A DNA stretch of 64,000 nucleotides from an uncultured Eisenbergiella sp. (GCA_947627215.1 CANQVD010000012.1:31113-95112), one strand, 5' to 3'. Positions 50,112 through 60,417 are shown, counted from the first letter of the stretch. Notes: generated by a model not told the origin, from the letters alone. Numbers and translations: made by a program.

Positions 50112-53100
50112 TCATGATTTCCGGTAAATCTCGATCACAGGCGATTTCAGGATTCCTGTATCCTTCAACTGGTATTCGTAGGCCCATCCGGTATCCTTCG
50201 TGTACCAGCAGATCGGCCCGATCCAATATCCGTCCGTACAGCAATGAAGTGCGCCAAAGCAGTTCACGCGGCTCAGATACACCTTAAGCTTCAGGAGATG
50301 TTTCCCCGCCTTCACATCGCGCAGCCGGATTTTGTACGGCGCATATACGATCTTCCCGACATCCTCATCGTCCAGCCACACGCGGATCAGCGCCCCCTGA
50401 TACATGGAGGCCGCGATCACGATCTCACTGTTCTCACACTCGAACGGGATCTCATAAGTAAAACCCGCGCCATAGAAGGGGAATCCCTGATGGACCAGAG
50501 AACCGAAGGTCACCCGGTCCGGCCTTTCCGCAATGCGGGCCACGGCACCGCTGACCGCGACGCCAAACTGTCCCAGAAGAAAAGCATTCTCCAGGCTGAT
50601 CCGCTTTCCGAAGGGAACACGCAGCACCAGCGTATTCATGCCCTGCTTTATGCAGGGAAGTGAAAAGCATTTTATATGCCGGTCCGTGAAATAGCCCTTC
50701 TCCGTCACGGGAACCTCTTCTCCGTTTAATATGATCGCATACACTCCCTCCGATGCCAGGCGGCAGGGAACCGAAACGCTGCTCTCAAACCGGTATTTCA
50801 GAAAAACCGATTCCGCTTTGTCAGCGTCCTGTATCAGCCAGGGCTGAATGTCCTCCCCGTCTGCCAGCGGAAACTGCCGCTGTCTGCGCAGCGCCTGATC
50901 GATCCGCAGAATTTCCTCCGGCGGCTGATAGTCCTGTCCGTCCAGGCTCCACTGCGCGATATCCAGCACCAGTACATTGTCTTCATCCGCGGAATAGGAA
51001 ACCGTGCCCTTTACATCCACGATCTGATCCGGTTCCCGGCCGTAGTAATAATACTTTCCGCTGCCGTGCAGGAAGACGTTGCGGACCGTTGTATCTCCGT
51101 AGGGAAGGCTGCGCTTTTCTTCTTCCGATGCCAGCTCCGGCGGGATCAGCTTCAGCAGTAAGCTGTCCGAGCAATACAGTCTGTGCCGGATACAGGTCCG
51201 ATCCCCTTCCAGTTCGTATTCACAGTTTCTGACTGTTCCGTTCACCGTATCGTAAAGGACCGGGATTTTTCTTCCCTTCACGGTGATCAGAATATCGTCA
51301 TGGTAAGCGTCCGGGCGTCCCACCTGCATTCTTTGCGGGACCGGATCCATTCTGGCCAGAAAGAGCCATTCCGCCGCGCCGTCCGTGCGCATCTGATACA
51401 TCAGATGATTCGTCCGCTCCCCGTTTTGATACCGGATGGATACATCCCGCTCGTCCTCCAGTGCGGCGAGCAGGGATACCGATGTAAACGCCGCACTGAC
51501 AGCCTGCTCTGCCAGACGTTTTCCCCTCCCGTCGGGGCAGCCGTCAATCCAGCAGGGCGCATCTCCCAGAAGGATGACCTTTCCGCCTGCCGCAAGAAAC
51601 TGCTCCAGGATATCCGCCGTAGTGCTCCGCAGCGTCAGCAGGCCCGGCAGGACGATCGCCTGATACCGCATCTGTCCGATGAGAACAGAATTTCCCTCAA
51701 TCCCTTTGTAAAGTCCGGGGAGAGACGCTTCAGAGAGAAAATCAAAATCAATGGTGCCCCGCAGCAGCCAATTCGTCACGTTCTGAAAATTATTTTCAAT
51801 CTGCGAACGCAGATCGGCCGTCTGATCGGCCGGTCCGTAGGAAAGCCAGTAGCTTTCGATCGGATGAATAACGCCCACCCTCACCAGGGATTTTCCCCGC
51901 GTCAGAACGGTATTCAGCCGCGCAAAGTGATCCTCCACATATCGGTATTCCTTATACCACGCCGACTGATAATGGATGCTGGCAGGATAATCCCGCTTTG
52001 CCGATCCCCGCATGCTGTACCAGGACAAGTGGGGAACCCGCATGGTCACGCCCAGCGCGGCCTGCCAGTCGCCCTGGAATTTGTGTCCCCGGAAATCAAA
52101 TTCCCAGCCGGTCACGCCGTACAGCTCGCTTAAAACGCCTTCCTTTCCCCATTGCCTGGCGCTGGACTGCACCTGCTTGGCCGTGGTCAGCTCCACATAA
52201 TTGCAAAGCATATCGATGCCGGGAATCCCAAAATATTCGTAGGCGCGCATGGCCTCTCCGACGGTCCTCGTCTGGCTGCCCAGTCTGTTTTCGTCCAGAA
52301 TATGTCCTGTCAAATGAATCCCGTTTTTCTCACACCACAATCCGATCTGTCTGATAAACGCGTGCACATATCTGCTGCAGACATGGTCATGGTAATGATA
52401 CCTCGCCTTTGACGGGCAATTCGGCAGATTCCAGATGACCTCCGGGAGCCTGGGCACGATATCGTAGCCGTATGCCTGCCGGAAGGTTGCGGGCAGATCT
52501 GTGGTCCAGGCCATTTCGACGTCGTCTTTGCTTTTGGCAAACGCCAGCGCTCCGATCGCGTGGAAATTCGGCTCATCGGTAAAAATGGACGGAACCGTAT
52601 CTCCAAACGCTTCTCCCACCTCGCGCCTGTACGCCTCATGGGTGATGTTGATGAACGAAGCGACCGCCTCCTCGGAAAGCGTATCTACATAAGTATGACC
52701 GTTAAACCAGCCGGACTTTTCCGGGATCCGGACATAGGCGTACCATTTCGTTCCTTCCGCGGGTTCCTCCGGCTCCATCATGCGATAGGATTTCAGTGTG
52801 TCGTCTTCATCCAGGACCACATCGTAAACCGCCAGCAGATAGGGCTTTCCCTCCCGATATCCGGCGGAATCCGGCACCGGAGCGGAACAGGCGTCCGCCT
52901 GTCCGCCGCCGATATAGGCGGAGTACGCCCTGCGGCCAGTCACCTCCGTATCCTCTTTTACCGTAAAACGGAGAAATTTTTCGCTGTACAGGGGATTCTG
53001 GGTCACGAAACCGCCCGCGGCCCCGGAGGCGTAGCGATCTTCATCATAAAGACAGGCCAGCATCCCCAGCTCCTTCGCTTTATGTACGCACGCCTTCACG

Positions 53101-53327
53101 TGCGACATAAATTCCTTTCCCAGATACTCTGTGGCCATGCCGCTGCGCACATGCATATGAAAGCCGCCGAAGCCCATCTCCGAAAGCTCATTGATCTGCC
53201 GCAAAAGCTCCGCTTCCTCCAGCCGGTCATTCCACGCCCAAAACGGCATGGCCCGATACCGGGCAGGCGGATTCTGAAAAAGCGCAGGCTCCAGATTTTC
53301 TGCTTCCCGTTCTTTATACAGATTCAT
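50112..53327 (-). CDS. GH106-like glycoside hydrolase (alpha-L-rhamnosidase family)
   Basis: This 1071-aa protein begins with PFWAWNDRLEEAELLRQINEL, then EMGFGGFHMHVRSGMATEYLG, the sequence pattern of GH106 and related enzymes. A large TIM barrel is followed by beta-rich domains, including a GH2-type sugar-binding region near the C-terminus (VWLDDEDVGKI). No signal peptide is seen, so it is probably cytoplasmic, which implies uptake of short rhamnosides or similar. Start at ATG 53327, overlapping the upstream DUF4838-like gene by 14 bases. The exact sugar is uncertain. Confidence 0.78.
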   Translation of the reverse strand: MNLYKEREAENLEPALFQNPPARYRAMPFWAWNDRLEEAELLRQINELSEMGFGGFHMHVRSGMATEYLGKEFMSHVKACVHKAKELGMLACLYDEDRYASGAAGGFVTQNPLYSEKFLRFTVKEDTEVTGRRAYSAYIGGGQADACSAPVPDSAGYREGKPYLLAVYDVVLDEDDTLKSYRMMEPEEPAEGTKWYAYVRIPEKSGWFNGHTYVDTLSEEAVASFINITHEAYRREVGEAFGDTVPSIFTDEPNFHAIGALAFAKSKDDVEMAWTTDLPATFRQAYGYDIVPRLPEVIWNLPNCPSKARYHYHDHVCSRYVHAFIRQIGLWCEKNGIHLTGHILDENRLGSQTRTVGEAMRAYEYFGIPGIDMLCNYVELTTAKQVQSSARQWGKEGVLSELYGVTGWEFDFRGHKFQGDWQAALGVTMRVPHLSWYSMRGSAKRDYPASIHYQSAWYKEYRYVEDHFARLNTVLTRGKSLVRVGVIHPIESYWLSYGPADQTADLRSQIENNFQNVTNWLLRGTIDFDFLSEASLPGLYKGIEGNSVLIGQMRYQAIVLPGLLTLRSTTADILEQFLAAGGKVILLGDAPCWIDGCPDGRGKRLAEQAVSAAFTSVSLLAALEDERDVSIRYQNGERTNHLMYQMRTDGAAEWLFLARMDPVPQRMQVGRPDAYHDDILITVKGRKIPVLYDTVNGTVRNCEYELEGDRTCIRHRLYCSDSLLLKLIPPELASEEEKRSLPYGDTTVRNVFLHGSGKYYYYGREPDQIVDVKGTVSYSADEDNVLVLDIAQWSLDGQDYQPPEEILRIDQALRRQRQFPLADGEDIQPWLIQDADKAESVFLKYRFESSVSVPCRLASEGVYAIILNGEEVPVTEKGYFTDRHIKCFSLPCIKQGMNTLVLRVPFGKRISLENAFLLGQFGVAVSGAVARIAERPDRVTFGSLVHQGFPFYGAGFTYEIPFECENSEIVIAASMYQGALIRVWLDDEDVGKIVYAPYKIRLRDVKAGKHLLKLKVYLSRVNCFGALHCCTDGYWIGPICWYTKDTGWAYEYQLKDTGILKSPVIEIYRKS

Positions 53328-54273
53328 TGCAGTCCCCCTTTTTCCGCTCCGCTTCCTGCAAAAGCGCTCCGTAGATCAGGATTTCCTCCGCTCCGTACGT
53401 TTCCAGATACTTTTTGTCAAGATATGCGCCGAAGGTCTTTATGGCGCCCACGCCCTTGCCGGCATAATACCGCATATCATATCCGAACGCTTCCCTGTTG
53501 ACCGACAGCTTCCGGACATTGCTGCGATTGTACCTGGAATAGAGGGATTCATCCAGCCAGTACTCCAGGATCTGCGCGGAATCTGCCGGAAAGACCTCGA
53601 GCAGGCGGTCCAGCTCCGTCCGCACCTTTTCGCCGTCCGGCTCCGTGAGCCTGTGCTGTAAATTCCGGTTCATGGGCGCAAACTCCAGAAAAACGTCCGG
53701 ACCGATCGGCAGCGTCGGCGGCGCAAAGGCATTCCCGTACGCCAGATACGCGATCCTGGCTTCGGGATCATACCGCTTGATCCCCCGCAGAAGCGCATGG
53801 TAAACGATCAGGTTCAGATCCGAAACGGATTTTCCCCTGCACTGTTCGCAATGGCAGCGGACTTCATGATCGTCTGTCCAGATGTGATATTCATGCCCCT
53901 TCTGACCCAGTCGAACGGCAAGCCGGTACGCGCTCTCCTCCAGACATTTCAGGGCCTCGCTGCTGGAAGGGCAGAGATTATAGTCCGGACTGCGCTTTCC
54001 GCTCTCATCCATCCGGAACATCTCCGGTTCGGAAGTGAAACGCTCCCTTGGCATCAGATCCCCCACCGCATGGATCTCGTGCTCTACCGTGATCCCGGCG
54101 TCCTCAAATACCCGGATCAGGTCCCTTTGCCCGTCCAGCCAGCGCAGATAATCCTCCAGCCGGTTTTCCGTCACGATGAAATGCAGGCCCAGCGTATCGA
54201 ACCCGCCCTTCTTCAGAATATCCAGCCATTCGATGCAAAAATCTTCTTTGAGAATGATGATTCCTTTCTTCAT
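53314..54273 (-). CDS. Short DUF4838-like protein
   Basis: This 319-aa protein contains the DUF4838 core only. The motif HIWTDDHEVRCHCEQCRGKSVSD is parallel to the one in the 637-aa protein at 11588-13501. It lacks the N-terminal accessory domain of that protein. The start MKKGIIILKEDFCIEW has a GGGGGAAAG site upstream. There is no signal peptide. It may be a trimmed enzyme working with the GH106-like protein encoded directly downstream; the activity is unknown. Confidence 0.65.
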   Translation of the reverse strand: MKKGIIILKEDFCIEWLDILKKGGFDTLGLHFIVTENRLEDYLRWLDGQRDLIRVFEDAGITVEHEIHAVGDLMPRERFTSEPEMFRMDESGKRSPDYNLCPSSSEALKCLEESAYRLAVRLGQKGHEYHIWTDDHEVRCHCEQCRGKSVSDLNLIVYHALLRGIKRYDPEARIAYLAYGNAFAPPTLPIGPDVFLEFAPMNRNLQHRLTEPDGEKVRTELDRLLEVFPADSAQILEYWLDESLYSRYNRSNVRKLSVNREAFGYDMRYYAGKGVGAIKTFGAYLDKKYLETYGAEEILIYGALLQEAERKKGDCNESV

Positions 54274-54312
54274 GATCGCTTTCCCCCTTCTCTCTGTCGG
54301 TCGGTATCCGGG

Positions 54313-55044
54313 CTATACATCAAAGCAGTCTCCGTCATTGGGAAGGAGCAGCGGGAACGGAAAGTCTCCGGCCGCTTTCCTGAGCTTTTCAAGCTCGTCA
54401 TCGGGGCCTGCGTGGATGACCATCACCCGTTTCGCTTTACAGGTTTTCAGCCGCTCCAGCAGTCTGGCCGCCGGGAAATGCGCGCATTCCACGATCAGGA
54501 CATCCGTTTCTTCCTCGTCAAGAAACTCCGGATAATCCACCCTTTCCGCGTCCAGGTCCCCTGAGAGATACACCCTTTTTCCCTCGGATTCCAGCAAATA
54601 CCCATAAGCCGGCCGAACAAAGCCTATATGACCGGTGGGAAAAGCGCTCACGCGGATATCGTCATTTTCAAAGACAAGCCCCTCCTGCATCCTGTGAAAC
54701 CGCAGCCGGTCTGCCGCAAACGCCGGATCGTGGTATTTCATCACCTCCATGATGCAGTCGATCCCCTTTTGCTCCGGCAGATAAAGGTCATAACTCATTT
54801 TCTTGTAATACCAGTCCGCCAGGCTCAGCAGGCGGAAGAGACCGTCCGTATGGTCTGTGTGCATATGTGTGATAAATACCGCCTTCAGCTTTTCCAGATC
54901 ATAAGAGCGCCGGATCAGCAGATCCATCACCGGCGCGCCGGCATCGATCAGATAGCCATTGCCCCGCGCCGTGAAGAGTACGCTCTGACAATACCGTTCC
55001 TTTGACGGTACGCCGTGGCTCGTTCCCAGAAAATCGATCTTCAT
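54313..55044 (-). CDS. Metallo-beta-lactamase fold hydrolase
   Basis: This 243-aa protein starts MKIDFLGTSHGVPSKERYCQS and has the metal motif FITHMHTDHTDGL, with a further metal-binding aspartate in LSGDLDAE. The pattern is like RNase Z and PhnP-type phosphodiesterases rather than antibiotic lactamases. It is the first gene of the ten-gene - strand run and has AAGGAGGAATC before its ATG. In a sugar cluster, a cyclic phosphodiester or lactone-type substrate is plausible, but this is inference. Confidence 0.85.
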   Translation of the reverse strand: MKIDFLGTSHGVPSKERYCQSVLFTARGNGYLIDAGAPVMDLLIRRSYDLEKLKAVFITHMHTDHTDGLFRLLSLADWYYKKMSYDLYLPEQKGIDCIMEVMKYHDPAFAADRLRFHRMQEGLVFENDDIRVSAFPTGHIGFVRPAYGYLLESEGKRVYLSGDLDAERVDYPEFLDEEETDVLIVECAHFPAARLLERLKTCKAKRVMVIHAGPDDELEKLRKAAGDFPFPLLLPNDGDCFDV

Positions 55045-55429
55045 GTTGATTCCTCCTTTTTCTCAGCCCGGCCTTGAGATATGATTCCTGAAGCGCTTTC
55101 CCAACGGAAAAGGCATCTGTCGGCCGGTTGTCTGCGCTCATCGGATGCCCGCCTCCCCGCAGAAATTGATTCCTACGAAATAATGATAAGGGCATTCCAT
55201 TTACAATTCAATCCTTCTTTTTTTCAGTGAGGTTGGATTTTTTGTTATGTTCAAATTGACAATATATGCTTTTGCTATTATAATATTTTTAATAAATGTT
55301 GCTGTTAATTATGCTTACTGCTGTTATGTATATCTGCTATATTGCCAGCCTTTTCCAGGCTGTGCATGAAGAGATGCCACAAAGAGCCGAACTGACCCGC
55401 CATATAAACGCTCTGGAACGGAGGCATAT
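55045..55429 (+). promoter_or_regulatory. Divergent intergenic region with consensus promoter for the two-component genes
   Basis: TTGACA (55256-55261) and TATAAT (55279-55284) are separated by 17 bp, a perfect SigA promoter reading towards the response regulator. The transcript leader is about 140 nt. For the - strand MBL gene only a weak candidate (TTGTAA with TTATTT around 55180-55210) is seen. The region 55190-55330 is AT-rich. No gene is seen. Confidence 0.8.
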
Positions 55430-56494
55430 ATGGATGTACCTTTTGAAGTACTGATTGTAGATGACCAGCCTTTTGCCCGGGAAGGGCTTATCAGTCATTT
55501 GAACTGGAAGCGTTTCCATGGTACGCTTTGCGGAAGTGTTTCCAATGGTGCGGAGGCAATGGATTTCCTGCAGGTCTGCCATCCGGACGCCATTATCTCG
55601 GATATCAAAATGCCTCATATGGATGGCATTGAACTTGCAAAAAAAGTACATGAATCGCCGGAACTGACGGACATTCCAATTATTCTCCTATCAGCCTATC
55701 AGGAATTCGAATATGCGCAAAAGGCCATGTCATATCATGTAAATCATTACATTTTAAAGCCGATAACCCGAAAGAAAATAGAGCAGATGGAGGATATTTT
55801 AGTTGAGCTATATCGCGCACGGGAAACCTCGCGCGTAAATCTGATCAATTTCACAAACGGGAACTGGATAAAAGAGGTATCGAAAGCGCTTTACAGCCAT
55901 GATATCAGCAAAATAGAAAATTTTTTCCAATCTTCCTCCTTTCTTGATTTTATGGAGGGAAAGCATTGCGATATTCTGGGCACCCAACTCATCGGATGTT
56001 TGTATGACTATCTTGCGGATCTTCATTTTGAACCAAACGCTTTACAGGCTTCCCGAAATAACTCCATAGAGTCTTTTTGCGAGCTTCCAAATACGGCACA
56101 AAAATCCAACTACATCGAAACGCTGTACATGGATGTTCTTAACTTCTTTCTCCAAAAAAGGGGAAATAACACAGATGCGCTCTACCGTTATGCTATTTCA
56201 TACATTGATGCCAATTTCACAGACATTAACTTCAGCATATCAAAGATGGCCGCGGAAATGAACATCACGCTTTCCTATTTGAGCCGCGTTTTTAAGCAGT
56301 CCACCGGAAACAACCTGATCAATTATGTCACAGAGAAACGGATTGACTATGCAAAAACCTTATTGAAGTCTCCCCAATATTCCATCCGGAAAGCTGCTCA
56401 TTTATGCGGCTATGCGGACGATGGATATTTTTCCAGCCTTTTCCGCAGGAAAACGGGAATGACGCCTACCGAATACCGGAATTGCCAGCTTTAG
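55430..56494 (+). CDS. YesN-type response regulator with AraC DNA-binding domain
   Basis: This 354-aa regulator has an N-terminal receiver domain with the acidic pair VDDQ, the phosphoacceptor Asp58 in SDIKMPHMDG, the Ser/Thr position in LLSAYQ and Lys in LKPI. A linker of about 120 residues follows, then two AraC helix-turn-helix motifs (FSISKMAAEMNITLSYLSRVF and YSIRKAAHLCGYAD), ending MTPTEYRNCQL. It pairs with the histidine kinase that starts 20 bp downstream. The likely target is the duplicated promoter module before the ABC transporter and esterase genes. Confidence 0.92.
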   Translation: MDVPFEVLIVDDQPFAREGLISHLNWKRFHGTLCGSVSNGAEAMDFLQVCHPDAIISDIKMPHMDGIELAKKVHESPELTDIPIILLSAYQEFEYAQKAMSYHVNHYILKPITRKKIEQMEDILVELYRARETSRVNLINFTNGNWIKEVSKALYSHDISKIENFFQSSSFLDFMEGKHCDILGTQLIGCLYDYLADLHFEPNALQASRNNSIESFCELPNTAQKSNYIETLYMDVLNFFLQKRGNNTDALYRYAISYIDANFTDINFSISKMAAEMNITLSYLSRVFKQSTGNNLINYVTEKRIDYAKTLLKSPQYSIRKAAHLCGYADDGYFSSLFRRKTGMTPTEYRNCQL

Positions 56495-56514
56495 TACAGC
56501 ACGGAGGATGTTTT

Positions 56515-58368
56515 ATGCGAAGAAAAATATTTTTGATCCTTTGCGGTTCCCTGTCTGCTTTGTTCCTGTGCTCCTATTGTCTGATTTACTTTATTCTCCA
56601 TTCCATCCTTTTTAATAACATTGAACGCCAGCAAACGAATCTCGCAAACTACAACGCTACAATTTTTGCCAATTATATCAATTCTTTCAATATGTCTTCT
56701 TTCCAGTTCATCAACGATAAAACGATCGGGAACGCGCTGAATGAAGACAATCCGACCAGTCTGGACCGTTTCCGCGCCAAAGAAGCCATACGCCAAAAAC
56801 TGGAAAGCTATTTTTTTCAGCAATTCTTTTCCTCGAATCTGGAAAGCCGTTTTCTTTTTTTTCTAAATCAGGATATTCCTCTTTCCTCCGCCCTTGATCA
56901 CGGAACGCTTATGGAAGACCCGCTGACAATGACACTCCAATTTTATTCCGATGCCGACGTTTCGGATACGAAATGGTATCAGAAAGCTCTGGAAAACGTC
57001 TGGTCTCCCTATTTTTTCTTTCACGCCGAAAACGATGAATTATGCTATGCCAAATGCGTCCAAAACTATTTTTCCACGCAGCCTTCAGGAAAAGGCGTCG
57101 GTGTTATCGTGATCTGCATCCCTATCGATTCCCTCATCGATAAATTGTCCCTGGATGCTATAACACCCAACAGCAGTGTCTTTTTGCTCAATCAGGATAA
57201 AGAGATATTATATACCTACGGATCCGATATCCCGAATTTTGATCCATCCGGTTCCCCTTATTCGGAATCAGGCGCTCAGTTTGCCTTTCTCTCCCATACG
57301 CTTGCGCTCGACAGTTCTGCCGAAAACGGTCTCTTTGATAACGACCAGGGCGACGCGTGGACACACCCGTTCAAATGGTTTTCCTCACTGAATAAGAACC
57401 AATATATTTCCCATGAAATCTCTATCGGCGGAGATATTTATATGGTGTTTTTAACGCCATTTTCCGACATTGTATCAATCATCCAGCGTTCGCTTCGCAT
57501 TTATCTTTTGATTTCTCTGATTACCTTTGCTGTCCTCATTTTGATCACTTACGTCGTTTCCCGCAGATTTACTGCCCCCATCATTTCCTTCGCCCATCTT
57601 TTAAATACGACAAAAGACGCGAATAGCCTTGATCTCTCGCCGCTTGCACGTTTCAGGGATAAAGAAATCCGCATTTTATATAGCAGCTTTTCCAGCCTGA
57701 TCCAGCGGGAAAACACCCTCATTGAAAAGATTAAGGCAGAAAATATAGAAAAAAGAAACGCCATGTTACAGGCGCTTCAAGCCCAGATCAATCCTCACTT
57801 CCTGTATAATGCGCTGGATGCGGTCAATTGGATCGCCCTGTCCAAAAATGAAGATGAGATCGCCGATATCCTTTCTTCCATTGTCAATATGATGCGCTAC
57901 AATATTTCCGTACCTGACGCCAAAGTAACGGTCGGCCAGGAAATCGATAATATTCACGAACTGATACGTATCAGCCAATTGGAATACCCGATTAAAATTT
58001 CCTTAGATGTCCTTCCTGCACAGGAGGATCTCCTCACCACAATAGAAATCCCGAAATTTACGCTCCAGCCGCTCGCAGAAAATGCGATCCTGCACAATCT
58101 GGAGCAGGAGGCCATTCACATTACCATTACGATTCAAAAAACCTCCTGCATCAAAATCACGGTGACAGACGACGGCATCGGCGCCGATCCGGACAAACTA
58201 AACGCCTTCCTTCGGTACGAAGAAACGGACCTGAAAATCAACGGAGGATTCGGGATACGCAACGTAAATGAACGCTTACATCTTTACTATGCCAACGACA
58301 GCGAGCTTTCCTACGCCAAAACAGCGGACGGAAAACTGTCCGCCACACTTATGATCAAGCTGTCTTAA
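56515..58368 (+). CDS. YesM-type sensor histidine kinase
   Basis: This 617-aa membrane kinase has a first helix (about 6-25), an extracytoplasmic sensor of about 290 residues, a second helix (about 325-345), a HAMP-like linker and the His_kinase domain. The phosphoacceptor is His428 in QAQINPHFLYNALDAVNWI. The HATPase region has PLAENAILHNLEQE and the G-box GGFGIRNVNERL. YesM kinases sense extracellular sugars. The ATG at 56515 follows GGAGGA; the overlapping upstream frame belongs to the response regulator. It ends before a strong terminator. Confidence 0.92.
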   Translation: MRRKIFLILCGSLSALFLCSYCLIYFILHSILFNNIERQQTNLANYNATIFANYINSFNMSSFQFINDKTIGNALNEDNPTSLDRFRAKEAIRQKLESYFFQQFFSSNLESRFLFFLNQDIPLSSALDHGTLMEDPLTMTLQFYSDADVSDTKWYQKALENVWSPYFFFHAENDELCYAKCVQNYFSTQPSGKGVGVIVICIPIDSLIDKLSLDAITPNSSVFLLNQDKEILYTYGSDIPNFDPSGSPYSESGAQFAFLSHTLALDSSAENGLFDNDQGDAWTHPFKWFSSLNKNQYISHEISIGGDIYMVFLTPFSDIVSIIQRSLRIYLLISLITFAVLILITYVVSRRFTAPIISFAHLLNTTKDANSLDLSPLARFRDKEIRILYSSFSSLIQRENTLIEKIKAENIEKRNAMLQALQAQINPHFLYNALDAVNWIALSKNEDEIADILSSIVNMMRYNISVPDAKVTVGQEIDNIHELIRISQLEYPIKISLDVLPAQEDLLTTIEIPKFTLQPLAENAILHNLEQEAIHITITIQKTSCIKITVTDDGIGADPDKLNAFLRYEETDLKINGGFGIRNVNERLHLYYANDSELSYAKTADGKLSATLMIKLS

Positions 58369-58373
58369 AAGCC

Positions 58374-58433
58374 ATTTGCCCCCTTCCGGACAGACAGGGA
58401 AAATGTTCCTGCCGTCAGCGGAAGGGGGCAAAT
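58374..58433. terminator. Bidirectional terminator between histidine kinase and SBP genes
   Basis: ATTTGCCCCCTTCCG (58374-58388) and its exact complement (58419-58433) form a 15-bp stem with a 30-nt loop. On the + strand ATTTTTATTT follows; on the - strand the context is less U-rich. It separates the convergent genes. Confidence 0.85.
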
Positions 58434-58437
58434 ATTT

Positions 58438-60180
58438 TTATTTCATGGCACGGTCATAACGTCCCTGGTTAATGGAAATCAGTTCATCCAATCCCAGATC
58501 CTTTAAGTCCTGCATATAGGTATCCCAATCATCCAGGCTCTGTTCTCCCATGATCAGTTTGGTGAGAAGCTCCTCAGAATATGTGTTCAGATCCGTACTG
58601 AGCTCAGCGATCCGATTCGCCTCCTCTACCGTGGGAACCGCATATACATCAGAAATATTGATTTGACGTGATGTATCTTCATAGCAGGCAACCCCATAGT
58701 TATATTTTCCGTCCACGTTGCTGTCAACACCGTGAAGTTCCGCGTATCTTGTGAGAAGCTGACGATTATTCTTCAGATCACGGAATTCGTCTTTTGCAAC
58801 ATTGATCCGCGGGAAAATGGAATTGTTCGTCCAAACCGCCATTCCGATCTGATCCACGTTCTCTAACGTGCTGTCCATGATCGTCGCCAGGACTCCATCA
58901 TCCATCACTTCATAGCTTAACCCTTCAATTCCGTATTCGGTTTTAATATCAAATTCCGGAGTAATAATGTAGTCCAGAAGCGCTGCGATTGCTTCCTGTT
59001 TATCACTGTTGGCAGGAACCGCATATCCGCGGACACTGGTGTTGAATTTATATGCGCCCTGATAGCAGGGAGCCACTCCCTCTACAGCTTCCAGATCGAA
59101 AGGTACAAACCAGGGGAACGCAGCCCCTTCCGGTATAATGATCTGAGGCTCATCCCAGTCTTCCCATGCCCACTGCATCTCACCCGCAAGAACATTTGAT
59201 ACCAGATGCGTACTGTCGCCCTTTATCATCAGATCATTCGCATATAATTTCTGCATAAACGAAATGTAGTCCTTTACATGATCCTGATACCAGGGGGAGG
59301 TCACTTTTCCGTTCTGATCGTACCAAACCGTATCGACCACAAGCCCAAACCACTGCGCAATACTCGTGTTAAAACGGGAATAATTAAGAGATATAACTTC
59401 ATCCTCGATTCCGCTTTGGTTGACATCCTGTTTCCTGAATTCCATCAAATCATCAAACAACTCATCCAAAGTCGTGGGTATTTCTTTGCCAATCAGGTCA
59501 AGCCAATCCTGCCGGATCATAAAGCCCTTCACCGTATTCGTTTCTTTTCCATTGTATAACGCGAACGAATAATCGGAAAGCCAATACACCTTATCATCAT
59601 CCAGCTTCATATGATTGTAAAAGAACTGCCCGGCCTCGGTGTCAAAATATGCCGTGGTGGTTCCGTCCGAATACTGCTCCCAGATATCGCTCAAAGGCTG
59701 GAGCTGTCCCTGTTTTACCAGGCTGTACCGCGTACTCGTATCAAGCGGCGTGATATTGATCCAGTCATAATCCGCAAAGGCGCCGCTGGCAGCCATCGTC
59801 TGGCACGTCGTGGTATACTGGTCTGATTCGATCAGGTCCAATTCCAATTTGATGCCCCGTTCTGCCAAATCCTCTGTCAACTGCTGCCATCTCTGGCTCT
59901 TGCCGTCTGTTGCCCAGTCCTTCAAAGTAACTTTCTTTCCGCCTTCGGCTGTAAACTGGTAGTTGATCCCGAGGACCTTAAGCGTGGTCAATTCCTTTTC
60001 TGTATCCCCGCTGGGCTGCTCGGCTTCCGCGTCCTTCTGCGCCTGCGTGCTCTCAGCGGCGGGCGCTTCTGTCTTTTCCTCGTTCCCCTTCTCTGCATTT
60101 CCGCAGGCAACCAGCGATGTCGCCATAATGGACAACATCATTATCCATGCTACAACTTTTTTCATTCCTTTTTTCCCCAT
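58438..60180 (-). CDS. Sugar ABC transporter substrate-binding lipoprotein (LplA/YtcQ type)
   Basis: This 580-aa lipoprotein has a signal sequence ending in the lipobox SLVAC with Cys26, then an acidic linker (EKTEAPAAESTQ). The SBP_bac_1-type body matches the LplA/YtcQ group, which is encoded beside YesMN systems and paired permeases. It captures an oligosaccharide for the two permeases encoded upstream. No ATPase gene is present in the window; such systems usually share the MsmX-type ATPase. The ATG at 60180 follows GGAGGGTG. Confidence 0.9.
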   Translation of the reverse strand: MGKKGMKKVVAWIMMLSIMATSLVACGNAEKGNEEKTEAPAAESTQAQKDAEAEQPSGDTEKELTTLKVLGINYQFTAEGGKKVTLKDWATDGKSQRWQQLTEDLAERGIKLELDLIESDQYTTTCQTMAASGAFADYDWINITPLDTSTRYSLVKQGQLQPLSDIWEQYSDGTTTAYFDTEAGQFFYNHMKLDDDKVYWLSDYSFALYNGKETNTVKGFMIRQDWLDLIGKEIPTTLDELFDDLMEFRKQDVNQSGIEDEVISLNYSRFNTSIAQWFGLVVDTVWYDQNGKVTSPWYQDHVKDYISFMQKLYANDLMIKGDSTHLVSNVLAGEMQWAWEDWDEPQIIIPEGAAFPWFVPFDLEAVEGVAPCYQGAYKFNTSVRGYAVPANSDKQEAIAALLDYIITPEFDIKTEYGIEGLSYEVMDDGVLATIMDSTLENVDQIGMAVWTNNSIFPRINVAKDEFRDLKNNRQLLTRYAELHGVDSNVDGKYNYGVACYEDTSRQINISDVYAVPTVEEANRIAELSTDLNTYSEELLTKLIMGEQSLDDWDTYMQDLKDLGLDELISINQGRYDRAMK

Positions 60181-60417
60181 TTTTTCACCCTCCTGTTTTG
60201 TTTTTAGGGAATCGGGATATTCCCCTTATAAAATCCCACCTTTCCAAAATTCCGCCGGTATCGCCGCGATAGACCGCATGCAAATCTATTGCAAGGCAAC
60301 CCCCGCCGGCGGGAAAATTTTGAATCGGGCGATTTCCTGTGAAATCCTATCGGACGCGCCCGGATCGGCAAAGACAGAAACCGCGGCTTGTCCCCGAAAA
60401 ATACGTTTATATATTTA
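60181..60417 (-). promoter_or_regulatory. Intergenic region between second permease and SBP gene
   Basis: The 237-bp gap within the operon contains small stems (GGGAA/TTCCC near 60207-60223 and CCGCCGGCGG near 60304-60313). No good promoter and no gene are seen. It could separate expression levels of SBP and permeases. Confidence 0.35.
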
